Source of the DNA: JAUXFS01 sp963772635
GTDB lineage: Bacteria; Pseudomonadota; Alphaproteobacteria; Rhodospirillales; Defluviicoccaceae
Reading direction: 5' to 3'
Assembly (NCBI GenBank): GCA_963772635.1
Contig: CAVYYK010000068.1
Span: 33,292-97,291, forward strand
DNA: 64,000 nt
The position numbers and the translations under genes were made by a program. Every line of letters starts with the position of its first letter. Within the stretch, counting starts at the first letter, position 1. The notes beneath the pieces were generated by a model. The model worked only from the letters and a program-made list of their open reading frames with translations. It was not told where the DNA came from and ran no database searches. Shown here in pieces: positions 21,083-29,697 of the stretch.

Positions 21083-21859
21083 CCATGATTGCTGGTTCGC
21101 CTCCATCACCCGTGTCCGTCATGCTTGCGTTTCCGCGCGCGTTTTTCGCATTTCATTTGCGCAGAAGTGAAGCCGGGTCCTCGGGATCAAGGACCGCGAA
21201 TGGCTGTCGAGCAGGGATCGAAAATCCTATCACCCACCGCAAGCGTTGCATGGCTGGCTGGGCGGACGCGTCTTTTTCAAGTCGGGTTGTGGGAAACGAA
21301 TTTGCGATCTCGCATAAGTTGGTTTTCCTTGGCACCATTTGGTGTTATGATCTGCAAAACAAAACCAGAGGTGGAGAGGTGGTGAGATGCGGGAATGTCC
21401 GTTTTCAGGAACGGGCGCTTGTTGCGTAGCGTGTCGACGCTCCCTCACGCGACAGTCAAAGAGGTGTCACTGGCTGGGCATCCAACTCGCGAATGTCCTC
21501 AGCATCAAGCTTCAAAACCTGTTTTGTCCGTCATAATCCGCAGGGAGTAAGGCGCTTCTGTGCAATGCACCCCGGAACCCCGGTTTTCGAGAGGTGCAAG
21601 AAAGATACGAACTGCGGGAACGACATGTGGGGAACAAGAAGGAGGTCTGTCTATGTTTGTTGGGTGCAAAAAGAGATCTTAGTACTCGCCATCGTGGCGG
21701 CGTTCATTGCGGCGAACACGGCTTCAGGCGCTTAATTGCGCTGACCTGCCGGGGTTTCAGTCACTGATGGAACGCCACGGTGCGGATGAACCGTGACGCC
21801 GGCTCACGGCAAACAGCCGCCGACGTTCGAAAAGTTCGGTTTCGAGAGGAAACGGGAAA
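21083..21859. other. Intergenic region with doubtful small ORFs
   Basis: Between prsR and the sugar transferase, 777 bases. A strong AGGAGG site at about 21640-21646 precedes an ATG followed by only nine codons. In a neighbouring frame a short hydrophobic peptide (EILVLAIVAAFIAANTASGA) ends at 21735. These may be a small membrane peptide broken by a sequence error, or nothing. This is the place where a sigma-54 promoter driven by PrsR would be expected. I could not identify a definite -24/-12 pair by eye. Confidence 0.3.
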
Positions 21860-23248
21860 ATGCGCCGCATTCTTAAGATGCATGCATGGCCGGTGTTTGC
21901 GCTGCTTGCCGGAACGGAAGCACTGTTCCTGCTGGCGATGGTTTATGTCGGTTTTATGACGAGTTACGCGGGCGTTGCCGATTTTCATCAAACCGTGTTG
22001 AGGTTTGCCCCCGAGTCGTTCGCGTTTGCGGGTACCCTATTGGTGTCCCAATACGCTTTCGGTCTCTATCGCTGGGAATACTGTTCGAAATTCAGCGATG
22101 TCCTTGCGCGCACAGCAGCGGCGTTTGCGTCTGGTTTTGTGTTGCTTTCGGTTATTTTCTACGTTTTCCCTTCAATCGAGATTTGGCGAAGTGCCGCCGC
22201 CGTCGCCTTTCCTTTGGGCTTCGCGAGCCTGCTCGCGACGCGCGTCGCGTTCTCGCGCATTCTAGGTCAGCGAGTGTTCAAGCGCCGCGTTTTGGTTATC
22301 GGGGTTGGCGATCACGCCGCGTGCATCGAGAATCTGGAGAACGCCGGTATAGCTTATCGGTTTTCTTGCGTGGCCTTCGTCGACGTTACCGGTGAAGAGC
22401 GTAAGGTCTCATCATCGCGCGTGATACCGAAGCTCAACTCCTATCCCGATTACATCGCGAAGGAATCCATAGACGAAATCGTCGTTGCGATTCGGGAGCG
22501 GCGGGGCAACCTGCCGCTGCAGTCGCTGATGGACTGTCGTCTCACCGGCACCCCGGTCATTACGTACCAGGCGTTTTTCGAGAGAGAAACCGGCCGCATC
22601 GAACTGGACGCCCTTAAACCGGAATGGTTCGTTTTTTCGAGCGGTTTCCCTGGCGGGGATCTGCAGCATGTCGTTAAACGCGGCTTCGACATCGCGATGA
22701 GCGCAGTGATGCTTTTTCTGTTGTTTCCTTTGATGGCGGTTGCCGCTCTCGCCATTCGTCTCGAGGGAAAGGGGCCCATTCTCTTTCGCCAAGAGCGGAT
22801 AGGATTTCGCGGCCAGCCGTTTGTCCTTCTCAAGTTCCGGAGCATGCGGGTCGATGCCGAGCGGGATGGCATTCCCCAGTGGGCCCGGAAAAAAGATCCG
22901 CGCGTCACCGCCGTCGGATCCGTTTTGCGGGCGACCAGAATTGATGAGTTGCCTCAGTTGCTCAACATTCTCAAGGGAGAAATGAGCGTAGTTGGCCCGC
23001 GTCCCGAGCGGCCTTACTTTGTCGAACAGCTCACCCAGATCATTCCATTTTACAGTGAGCGGCATCGGGTCAAACCGGGTCTGACCGGATGGGCGCAGCT
23101 CTGTTATCCCTATGGCCTGTCAGAACAAGATGCAAAGCACAAACTGCAATATGATCTTTATTATATCAAATATTTCAGCATCATGAGAGATTTCGTCATA
23201 ATTGTTCAGACAATACGGGTCGTTTTTTGGCCGAACAAATTGCGGTAA
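21860..23248 (+). CDS. Undecaprenyl-phosphate sugar phosphotransferase, PEP-CTERM-associated type
   Basis: A 462-residue polyisoprenyl-phosphate hexose-1-phosphate transferase that starts exopolysaccharide repeat units at the inner membrane. Four N-terminal membrane helices (residues 10-140) are followed by a Rossmann-like domain (RVLVIGVGDHAACIENLENAGI). The C-terminal catalytic domain begins at KRGFDIAMSAVMLFLLFPLM, with LFRQERIGFRGQPF, KFRSMR, DELPQLLNILKGEMSVVGPRPE and VKPGLTGWAQL. The 462-aa architecture and prsR neighbour match the PEP-CTERM-system sugar transferases. The start has GAGAGGAAA upstream. Confidence 0.9.
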   Translation: MRRILKMHAWPVFALLAGTEALFLLAMVYVGFMTSYAGVADFHQTVLRFAPESFAFAGTLLVSQYAFGLYRWEYCSKFSDVLARTAAAFASGFVLLSVIFYVFPSIEIWRSAAAVAFPLGFASLLATRVAFSRILGQRVFKRRVLVIGVGDHAACIENLENAGIAYRFSCVAFVDVTGEERKVSSSRVIPKLNSYPDYIAKESIDEIVVAIRERRGNLPLQSLMDCRLTGTPVITYQAFFERETGRIELDALKPEWFVFSSGFPGGDLQHVVKRGFDIAMSAVMLFLLFPLMAVAALAIRLEGKGPILFRQERIGFRGQPFVLLKFRSMRVDAERDGIPQWARKKDPRVTAVGSVLRATRIDELPQLLNILKGEMSVVGPRPERPYFVEQLTQIIPFYSERHRVKPGLTGWAQLCYPYGLSEQDAKHKLQYDLYYIKYFSIMRDFVIIVQTIRVVFWPNKLR

Positions 23249-23282
23249 GCTTGCTTTTATTTTTGCTAATAGGGACACGGTT

Positions 23283-24374
23283 TTGTTGGTAACTAGGTTT
23301 GGACTGGGGCGCCCTCGTTCGAAGCGCGCGCGTAGAAATAATCTCGAGCGACGTTCGGGCCTGTGGCTTGTGCTTCGGTTGGCTCTCTGTGTGCCGGCTT
23401 GTGTGCCCATGGTGACGCGTGCCGACAATAGTACGGCCTATGCCGAGACGGGCGGCGCCGCGCAAGAGGAAAGCCTCTCTTGTGATGAAGAAATCGCTTC
23501 GGCGGAAGTCTCCTACGGCATTCCATGGAGGTTATTGCGCGCTATCGCCCGCGTCGAGTTGGGACGGGAAGACCCGAAAACCGGGACTGTCGTCCCGTGG
23601 CCTTGGACCCTCAATGTAGAGGGAGAGGGCCAATTCCATGCGAGCAAAGCGGAAGCCCTGGCGGCATTGAATCAGTTGCGCGATCAAGGCACCGAAAACG
23701 TGGACGTGGGCTGTATGCAGATTAATCTGTATTACCATAAGGGGGTTTTCACCTCCATGGACCAGGCCCTCGATCCCAAGCGAAACACGCAATACGGTGC
23801 GAGCTTCCTTCGGGCGCTGTATGCTGCAACGGGCTCATGGCCCGAAGCCGTGAGACGCTATCATTCAGCGACGCCGGATCTGGGAGAATCGTACGCGGCT
23901 CGGGTCATGGCGGTTTGGCGGGAGTTGGGCGGACACCCGGTCGCCTTGCGCCTGCCTCCGGCGACGACGGCGGCTGGCCGATACGTCCGAGCCGATGTGA
24001 TCGCCCGGTATCTTGGGGACGCGGGCATTCCCGTTCCGGCGGAGGTTCTTTACCTACAAATGCGGAACGGTCCTGGCGCCTCCGGAAGCTCGATGCCAAC
24101 AAACCGACCCGAAGATCTGCGCACCAATACAGATAAGGGATCGGAATATGATGCGACGGCGGCCGGGGAGCGGTTTCTCAATCCCTGGGCATCGCCGACA
24201 GACGAAGAGAATGCGGCCGTTCGGACATGGTCTCAATCGAATTCGGATACGATCGGGCATCGTGCCGGCCTCGGGCGTTCCGGGGTTTCAAAAAATGGGG
24301 GGTCACGAGTTGACAGGACGCAGCGACCCGCGGCGGTTTCACGGTTCGATCGACGCCGCGGATTAGTGCGGTAG
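23283..24374 (+). CDS. Exported lytic transglycosylase (SLT domain)
   Basis: Exported murein lytic transglycosylase-like protein of about 363 residues. I place the start at TTG 23283, after AGGGA and just downstream of the sugar transferase stop; the frame is open further back inside that gene. A hydrophobic signal (LWLVLRLALCVPACVP) precedes the SLT fold: GIPWRLLRAIARVELGRED contains the catalytic Glu, then GCMQINLYYH and ASFLRALYAATGSWPEAVRRYHS. A long low-complexity C-terminus follows. The position suggests it opens peptidoglycan for the polysaccharide or secretion machinery. Confidence 0.8.
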   Translation: MLVTRFGLGRPRSKRARRNNLERRSGLWLVLRLALCVPACVPMVTRADNSTAYAETGGAAQEESLSCDEEIASAEVSYGIPWRLLRAIARVELGREDPKTGTVVPWPWTLNVEGEGQFHASKAEALAALNQLRDQGTENVDVGCMQINLYYHKGVFTSMDQALDPKRNTQYGASFLRALYAATGSWPEAVRRYHSATPDLGESYAARVMAVWRELGGHPVALRLPPATTAAGRYVRADVIARYLGDAGIPVPAEVLYLQMRNGPGASGSSMPTNRPEDLRTNTDKGSEYDATAAGERFLNPWASPTDEENAAVRTWSQSNSDTIGHRAGLGRSGVSKNGGSRVDRTQRPAAVSRFDRRRGLVR

Positions 24375-24418
24375 GCAGGTCTTCGGACGCCACCGCAAAG
24401 GGCAAGTCGACGCCCTCT

Positions 24419-25726
24419 TTACCAGTACCGCATCGCCCCCCGGTAGATTTCCGCCAGGTCGTTCTCGGTGATCTCCAGCGGCGCCTGCGCCAACGGCCGT
24501 TTCTGGGCGAACGCGGCCTCGGCCATGCGGGGGATGTCGGCGTCGGTGTAGCCCAACTCGGCGATGCCCGACGGAATGCCGGCCTTTCGCATCATCTCGA
24601 TCAGGGTCGTCGCCAGCAGTTCGCCACCGTCTTTGGGATCGATCCCCGAAACGTCCGCGCCGAGCGCCGCCGCCGCCTGCAGGTGGCGCTCCGGCGCCGC
24701 CCGGGCGGTGAACCGGAACGCCGCCGGGGCGTTGATCACCACCGAGATCCCGTGGGGCACCATCGGGTCGGCCTTCTCGTAGCCCGGCGCCGTGAACGCG
24801 TGGTTGAACTGGGACACCGGGTAGGACATGGCGTGGGGGATGTGGACGCCGGCGCTGCCGAAAGCGAGGCCGGCGAGGGTCGCCGCGAACATCAACTGGT
24901 GGCGGGCCTCGGTGTCGTCGGCGTCGAGGGCGGCGCGGGCCAGATAGGCGCCGCCGATGCGGATGGCGGCGAGGCTGCCGATGTCGCTGTAGGGCGTCGC
25001 CCCCTGGTAGGGCGGGCGCTGGCTCGGATGGTCGGGGCGCTTGCGGGTGGTGAACGGGCGGGCGGTATAGGATTCGATGGCGTGGGTGAGCACGTCGAAC
25101 CCGGTCGACGCCACCACCCCGCCCGGCAGGCTGTCGGTGGTGGTCGGGTCGACCACCGCCATCCGCGGCTTGAGCAGGTTCGACGAGATTCCGGTCTTCA
25201 CCTTGATTTCGGTCAGGTCGAAGACGATGATCCCGGTGGTTTCGCTGCCGGTGCCGCAGGTGGTCGGGCAGGCGATGTGCGGCTTGATCGGACCCGGCAC
25301 CGGCTTGGCGGCGCCGATCGGCGCGTTGACGTAGGCCAGGTGGTCGTCCGGATAGGTGGCGAACAGGTTGGCCGCCTTGGCGGTGTCCATCACCGAGCCG
25401 CCGCCGAGCGAGACGTAGCCGTCGAAGTTGCCATCCAGGCAGAATGCGGTCGCTTGCTTGACCGTCAAGTCGGTGGGCTCGGCGTGGCAGGCGTCGAAGA
25501 CGACCACGTCGATGCCGGCTTTCCTCAGCGCCTCCGTCGCCACCGCCGCCGGTTCGGTGGCGGCGACGTTGGCGTCGGTGAACAACACCACCCGCTTCAT
25601 TCCCAGCGAGACGGCGTCCGCCCCCAACTCGGCCAGCGCCCCGGGCCCGAACTTCATCGCCGCGGCGCTGACGGTGTAGATGCTGTCGCCGTCCGGGGTG
25701 GCGGCGAAATAGGCGGACTTCGGCAT
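24419..25726 (-). CDS. Hydroxyacid-oxoacid transhydrogenase (iron-containing alcohol dehydrogenase family)
   Basis: A 435-residue group III iron-dependent dehydrogenase. Blocks VSLGGGSVMDTAKAANL, CPTTCGTGSETTG and GVHIPHAMSYPVS carry the NAD(P) and metal residues. The insertion GFDVLTHAIESYTARPFTTR, with YQGATPYSDIGSLAAIRIGG, is specific to the ADHFE1/HOT branch, which oxidises 4-hydroxybutyrate to succinic semialdehyde using 2-oxoglutarate as acceptor. The start MPKSAYFAATPDG follows a clear GGGAGGAA. 4-hydroxybutyrate is a PHA-related metabolite, which may tie it to storage metabolism (inference). Confidence 0.85.
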   Translation of the reverse strand: MPKSAYFAATPDGDSIYTVSAAAMKFGPGALAELGADAVSLGMKRVVLFTDANVAATEPAAVATEALRKAGIDVVVFDACHAEPTDLTVKQATAFCLDGNFDGYVSLGGGSVMDTAKAANLFATYPDDHLAYVNAPIGAAKPVPGPIKPHIACPTTCGTGSETTGIIVFDLTEIKVKTGISSNLLKPRMAVVDPTTTDSLPGGVVASTGFDVLTHAIESYTARPFTTRKRPDHPSQRPPYQGATPYSDIGSLAAIRIGGAYLARAALDADDTEARHQLMFAATLAGLAFGSAGVHIPHAMSYPVSQFNHAFTAPGYEKADPMVPHGISVVINAPAAFRFTARAAPERHLQAAAALGADVSGIDPKDGGELLATTLIEMMRKAGIPSGIAELGYTDADIPRMAEAAFAQKRPLAQAPLEITENDLAEIYRGAMRYW

Positions 25727-26071
25727 GGTCCGTTCCTCCCTTGGACAGGCTATCAATCGCTACAGCCGTACAGCTTCGCGGCGTTTTCCACAAGCGCGCG
25801 CTTGCGGATGGGGGATCGGGGATCCACTGGGCGAGGAGATCGCAGAGGTCGCCGTCGTTGGGGGATCGACGTTGTAACCTTGACGCACCCCTAGCCGGGT
25901 TCCGGACCGCGAACTCGGGCGCCCGGGTGGTCGACCCGACGGTGACTGCAATCTCCCGCTGTGACGACGGTCACAGCGCTTGCCGACAATTTAGCGGAAA
26001 TTTTGGCCGTATTGATGGTTGAGCCCGAAACAGCCGGGGCGGTGGCACTAGCGGAAGGATACGAGCGGACG

Positions 26072-26545
26072 ATGAACGACGATCCGAACAGGAATGCCCG
26101 ACGGTCGGAACCGGTGACGCAGCTTCACCGCGAACGGTCTCGCCTGTTCCCCATCTCGAGCGAGGTCCTCCGGGCCATTCTCGAAAGGCACCTGACCTGG
26201 GTCGCATCCGGCTGGGAACTGGGTCAGTGCGCCCATCTGCAACGAGCCGATCTCCATGGCGCCCACCTGCGCAATGCCCATCTCCAGGACGCCGATCTCA
26301 ACCAGGCGTGCCTGCAGCGGGCCGATCTTGCGGGAGCCGATCTGCGCGGGGCGGATCTGCGCGGCGCCGACCTCACCGGCGCCAACCTCGAAGGTGCCGA
26401 TCTCACCGCCACCGATCTTTCCGGCGCCAATCTCGCCCGCGCGAGAGGCCTCACCCAGGCCCAGGTGGACGCCGCCTTCTGCGACGCGTCCACCGTCATC
26501 CCGCCCGGCTTGAAGATCAAGGAAGCCCTTCAGAAGGCCAACTGA
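26072..26545 (+). CDS. Pentapeptide-repeat protein
   Basis: A 157-residue protein of unknown role. A charged N-terminal part (SRLFPISSEVLRAILERHLTWV) is followed from about residue 75 by some 14 tandem A(D/N)LxX pentapeptides, such as ADLAGADLRGADLRGADLT, that would form a short right-handed quadrilateral beta-helix. The C-terminus (ARGLTQAQVDAAFCDASTVIPPGL) is the cap common in alphaproteobacterial members. An ATG with GGAAGGA about 12 bases upstream is my start; the frame is open from 25961. Confidence 0.8.
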   Translation: MNDDPNRNARRSEPVTQLHRERSRLFPISSEVLRAILERHLTWVASGWELGQCAHLQRADLHGAHLRNAHLQDADLNQACLQRADLAGADLRGADLRGADLTGANLEGADLTATDLSGANLARARGLTQAQVDAAFCDASTVIPPGLKIKEALQKAN

Positions 26546-26555
26546 GCGCTCGGAC

Positions 26556-26726
26556 TCAGGCGTAGGTGGCGTCGACCGGTGGGTTGGCCGGGGCTTGCGG
26601 GGGTCGGGTCAGCTTCGTCCGCAGCCAGAGAACCATCTCGGCGATGGCTTCGCTCCGCGCCACGTGGCCTCGGCGGAGGTATTCGTCCAACTCTTCCTGT
26701 GTCGGGACGGTGAAGGTGTCGTTCAT
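26556..26726 (-). CDS. Small hypothetical protein (56 residues)
   Basis: Small acidic-to-basic protein beginning MNDTFTVPTQEELDEYLRRG and continuing HVARSEAIAEMVLWLRTKLTR. The RSEA-IAEMVLWL helix with basic ends resembles short DUF-type proteins of Rhodospirillales, but I cannot name the family. GGAG stands 7 bases before the ATG. It is divergent from the LysR gene, and the palindrome between them could control both. Confidence 0.6.
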   Translation of the reverse strand: MNDTFTVPTQEELDEYLRRGHVARSEAIAEMVLWLRTKLTRPPQAPANPPVDATYA

Positions 26727-26791
26727 TGTTCCATCTCCAAATTCCATGCGACGTTTATAGCTTGTTGCCTTTTGGGGGTTAATACGTGAAG

Positions 26792-26812
26792 ATTTCACAT
26801 AACCTGTGAAAT
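26792..26812. promoter_or_regulatory. Palindromic operator between the LysR gene and its divergent neighbour
   Basis: Perfect 8-base arms ATTTCACA and TGTGAAAT separated by five bases (TAACC). It lies 22 bases before the LysR ATG and 65 bases from the divergent start. The site contains the T-N11-A core of LysR binding boxes (within TTCACATAACCTGTGAA), so autoregulation is the natural reading. Confidence 0.65.
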
Positions 26813-26834
26813 GGAATCATAAATAGGAGTGAGC

Positions 26835-27749
26835 ATGGACAAGCCCGGGGAAATGGCCGCGTTCGTTCGCGTCGTCGAGGAGGGCGGATTCTCGGCGGCG
26901 GCAAGGACGCTCGGCCTGACCCCCTCCGCGGTCAGCAAGCTGATCGGGCGTCTCGAGGATCGGCTGGGCGCGCGGCTGCTGCACCGGACCACCCGCAGGA
27001 TCAGTCTCACCCATGAGGGCGTCGCCTATTACCAGCGCAGCGTCCGCATCCTCAGGGAGATCGAGGAGGCCGAGGACGCGATCACCCAGCTTCACGTCGC
27101 GCCGCGCGGCACCCTCAGGGTCAATGCCGCGGTCGCCTTCGCCACCTACCAGATCGTCCCCCTCATGCCCGAGTTCCTGGAGCTGTATCCGGAGGTCCAT
27201 CTCGAGTTGACGGTCACCGACCGGGTCGTCGACCTGATCGAGGAGGGGGTGGACGTGGCGATCCGGATCGGCGCCCGCACCGACTCGTCGCTGATCTCGC
27301 GCCAGCTCGCCGAGGACCATCGGCTGATCTGCGCCGCGCCGGCCTACCTCGACCGCCACGGTATGCCGCAAACCCCGGACGATCTCACCGGCCACAACTG
27401 TCTCGCCTGGATGGCCAACCAGGGCGGCCTCAACGACTGGCCGTTCGTTGGGCCCGACGGTCCGTACACGGTGACCGTCTCGGGCAATGCCGAGGTCAAC
27501 AGCGGCGAGACCCTTCACGAAATGGCGCTCGCCGGGCTCGGCCTGGCGCGGATGGCGGAGTTCCGGGTCGGCGCCGACATCGCCGCCGGCCGGCTGGTGC
27601 CGCTGTTGCTCGACCATCACCGGGCCGACCCGCTACCGATCCACGTGGTCTACCCCCACCGCCGTCACCTGCTGCCGAAGGTCCGCACTTTCGTCGACTT
27701 CCTCGCCCTGAAGTTCACCCCGGCACCGCCATGGAAAAAACTGGCATAG
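26835..27749 (+). CDS. LysR-family transcriptional regulator
   Basis: A 304-residue LysR regulator. The N-terminal winged helix-turn-helix is MAAFVRVVEEGGFSAAARTL, then LTPSAVSKLIGRLEDRLGARLLHRTTRRISLT. The C-terminal effector domain starts PRGTLRVNAAVAFATYQIVPLMPEFL and belongs to the CrgA-like group. Its ATG is preceded by AGGAG and an upstream palindrome. The target is probably the divergent 56-residue gene or itself. The effector is unknown. Confidence 0.9.
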   Translation: MDKPGEMAAFVRVVEEGGFSAAARTLGLTPSAVSKLIGRLEDRLGARLLHRTTRRISLTHEGVAYYQRSVRILREIEEAEDAITQLHVAPRGTLRVNAAVAFATYQIVPLMPEFLELYPEVHLELTVTDRVVDLIEEGVDVAIRIGARTDSSLISRQLAEDHRLICAAPAYLDRHGMPQTPDDLTGHNCLAWMANQGGLNDWPFVGPDGPYTVTVSGNAEVNSGETLHEMALAGLGLARMAEFRVGADIAAGRLVPLLLDHHRADPLPIHVVYPHRRHLLPKVRTFVDFLALKFTPAPPWKKLA

Positions 27750-27899
27750 GGGGCTGTGGCACCGGTCCCGGAACCGAAAAGCGGCGCGATGTCCATGCCC
27801 ATGCCCATGCCGAGGCCCAGCAACGGAGGGCGCATGCGGGCTCGGCCCGGTGAAACGGTGGTCTCGACGATGTTGATGCCTGCCGGGCTCTCCGGGCTC

Positions 27900-28572
27900 T
27901 CAGCCCATGGCGACGCCGTCGATGGCGTCGACGAGCTGCTGGATCTCGCGGTGGGCCGGCGTGCCGGGAGCGTAGTCGCCGACCCACTGGCCGTGGTCGA
28001 AGGCGTAGGCGAAGGCGGTGCGCATGCCGATGGCCGGGGCGATCGGTTCCTCGAACTGCTTCGTAGCGGGCGAGGTCGTGGGCGATCGTGGTCCGCCGGT
28101 CGAGCCGGTTGGGCACGATCAGGCATCCCGGCTTGGCGCTCGCCCGGATCTTCCGGGATTTCTTGATCAGGTTGATGAAGTGGGCGGTCGAGTGGAAGTC
28201 GATGCCGCTGGCGTTGACCGGGATCAGGATCAGGTCGGAAACCGCGGTGACCGCGGCCAGCGAGAACTGCAGCCCCGGCGGCATGTCGATGACGATATAG
28301 GGATGCTTCTCTGCGAGCATCTTGATCTGGGTGATCCACAGCATGCCGGGATAGCGGTCATCCTCCCGGGCCTCGTGCAGCACCCGGTCGACGACCTTGA
28401 CCGCCAGCTTGCCGGAGCTCGACCAGCGGAGCGCCGTTCCCTGGCGGTCGGCGTCGACGAGCAGACACTCCGAACCGAGACTGCGCTGCAGGGCGCAGGC
28501 GAGGTTGACGGCGATGGTGCTTTTCCCCGCCCCGCCCTTGTAGTTGCAAACCGAGATGATTCTGGCAGTCAT
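27900..28572 (-). CDS. ParA-like partition ATPase, one frameshift
   Basis: Deviant Walker ATPase of the ParA/MinD superfamily, 223 residues once repaired. The start MTARIISVCNYKGGAGKSTIAVNLA carries KGGAGKS at residues 12-18. LLVDADRQGTALRW, YIVIDMPPGLQFSLAAV and LIPVNASGIDF follow. After IAHDLARYEA the frame slips near 28053-28056. The corrected tail reads EEPIAPAIGMRTAFAYAFDHG and ends at TGA 27900. No parB partner or parS site is seen, so it may be a chromosomal orphan used for protein positioning. Confidence 0.8.
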
Positions 28573-28715
28573 GGCAAGGGCATAGTATCGCGAGCGTCCC
28601 CTAACAATACCTTACCATCGCACCGGTTCGACCCGCAGCCGTCGAACAGCTTCGGTGCGTTCCGGTCAATGAAACGGGGGCTTCGAGCGACCGGCATCGG
28701 TGCCGGCGCGGGTGG

Positions 28716-29522
28716 CTACGCCAGCAGCCGCGCCCCGGTTTCGAACGCCTCGGTGAAGCGGTCGAGGCCGTGGCTGCCGCCGTTGACCAGCTTGCGGGCG
28801 GTGGCCAGGTCGTTGCCGAGGATCGCGTACTTGGCCCTCGCCCGTTTGTCGCCGATGAACGCGGCGAGAATGCGGGCGGCGATCTCGGGCTCGTTGGCGC
28901 GCTCTGGGGCGTCGAGCAGCGGGACCCCGAGGCGGTCGCCGTAGATCCGGTAGTTGTCCCGGCCGGTCAGCTGGATGAACCCGCGGCCCCGGTAACGCTC
29001 GGCGTCTTCCCGGTCGCGGTTGCCGAGACGGCCGGCATAGAGGTCGAACCGCTTCGACGGGTCGGCGGTGTCGGAGCTGTTGAACTGCGACACCTTCTCG
29101 TCGATCGGCTCGAAGCCCTCCGACTCGGCGCGGATGGTGGCGAGCGCCATCAACACCAGGTCGCGGTCGTCCATGCCGGCGTCGGCGAACGCCTCGAGCA
29201 CCGGCGGGAGGTATTTTTCGATGTTGGCCCGCGGCGTCAACCGGTGGAACATCCTAACGGCAACGCCGACGTTCACCCGGTCGCACACCGGAACCGGGGT
29301 CCGGGTGGGGTCCGGTCCGTCCATGCCGATGGCCTTCTGGATGGCGTCCTCGGCGGTGCCGGTCGCCGGCAAGCCGCGGTCCGCCTGACAGGCCTTCACC
29401 GCCTGCTCGGTCCCTCCGCCAAAGTCGCCGTCGATGGGTTTGGCATCGAAGCCCGAGAGACAGAGCAGGGCCTGCAGCCGGGCGACGTCGTCGCCCTTGG
29501 TTCCGCGCGCGAGCGTTCTCAT
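28716..29522 (-). CDS. Peptidoglycan-binding and GH19 (chitinase/lysozyme-like) protein
   Basis: A 268-residue protein. Residues 5-65 form a PG_binding_1 repeat (RGTKGDDVARLQALLCLSGF, then PIDGDFGGGTEQAVKACQAD). Residues 85-260 form a GH19 hydrolase: LATIRAESEGFEP contains the acid Glu, followed by RYRGRGFIQLTGRDNYRIYG and the final LVNGGSHGLDRF. No signal peptide is visible, which recalls phage endolysins and T6SS muramidases. It probably cuts peptidoglycan rather than chitin. Confidence 0.85.
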   Translation of the reverse strand: MRTLARGTKGDDVARLQALLCLSGFDAKPIDGDFGGGTEQAVKACQADRGLPATGTAEDAIQKAIGMDGPDPTRTPVPVCDRVNVGVAVRMFHRLTPRANIEKYLPPVLEAFADAGMDDRDLVLMALATIRAESEGFEPIDEKVSQFNSSDTADPSKRFDLYAGRLGNRDREDAERYRGRGFIQLTGRDNYRIYGDRLGVPLLDAPERANEPEIAARILAAFIGDKRARAKYAILGNDLATARKLVNGGSHGLDRFTEAFETGARLLA

Positions 29523-29697
29523 CCCGCTTTCCTTCCCTCGCGATCAGCGTCCGATACTACTCTGAAGCAATTGCGAGCCGCTGTCATTCGCTTTGACGTC
29601 CGCGGGCTTCGACGGACGGTTGATCCGAACGCGTTCCGGGATTAATCCATTGCGTGCGGTCGCGTCGGCGGCCGGAGCGGCTGGGGAGCGGACAACC

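Noticed and set aside
21493..21735. 80-codon ORF with a hydrophobic end
   Set aside because: The only good ribosome site belongs to another frame that stops after nine codons; not enough to call a gene.
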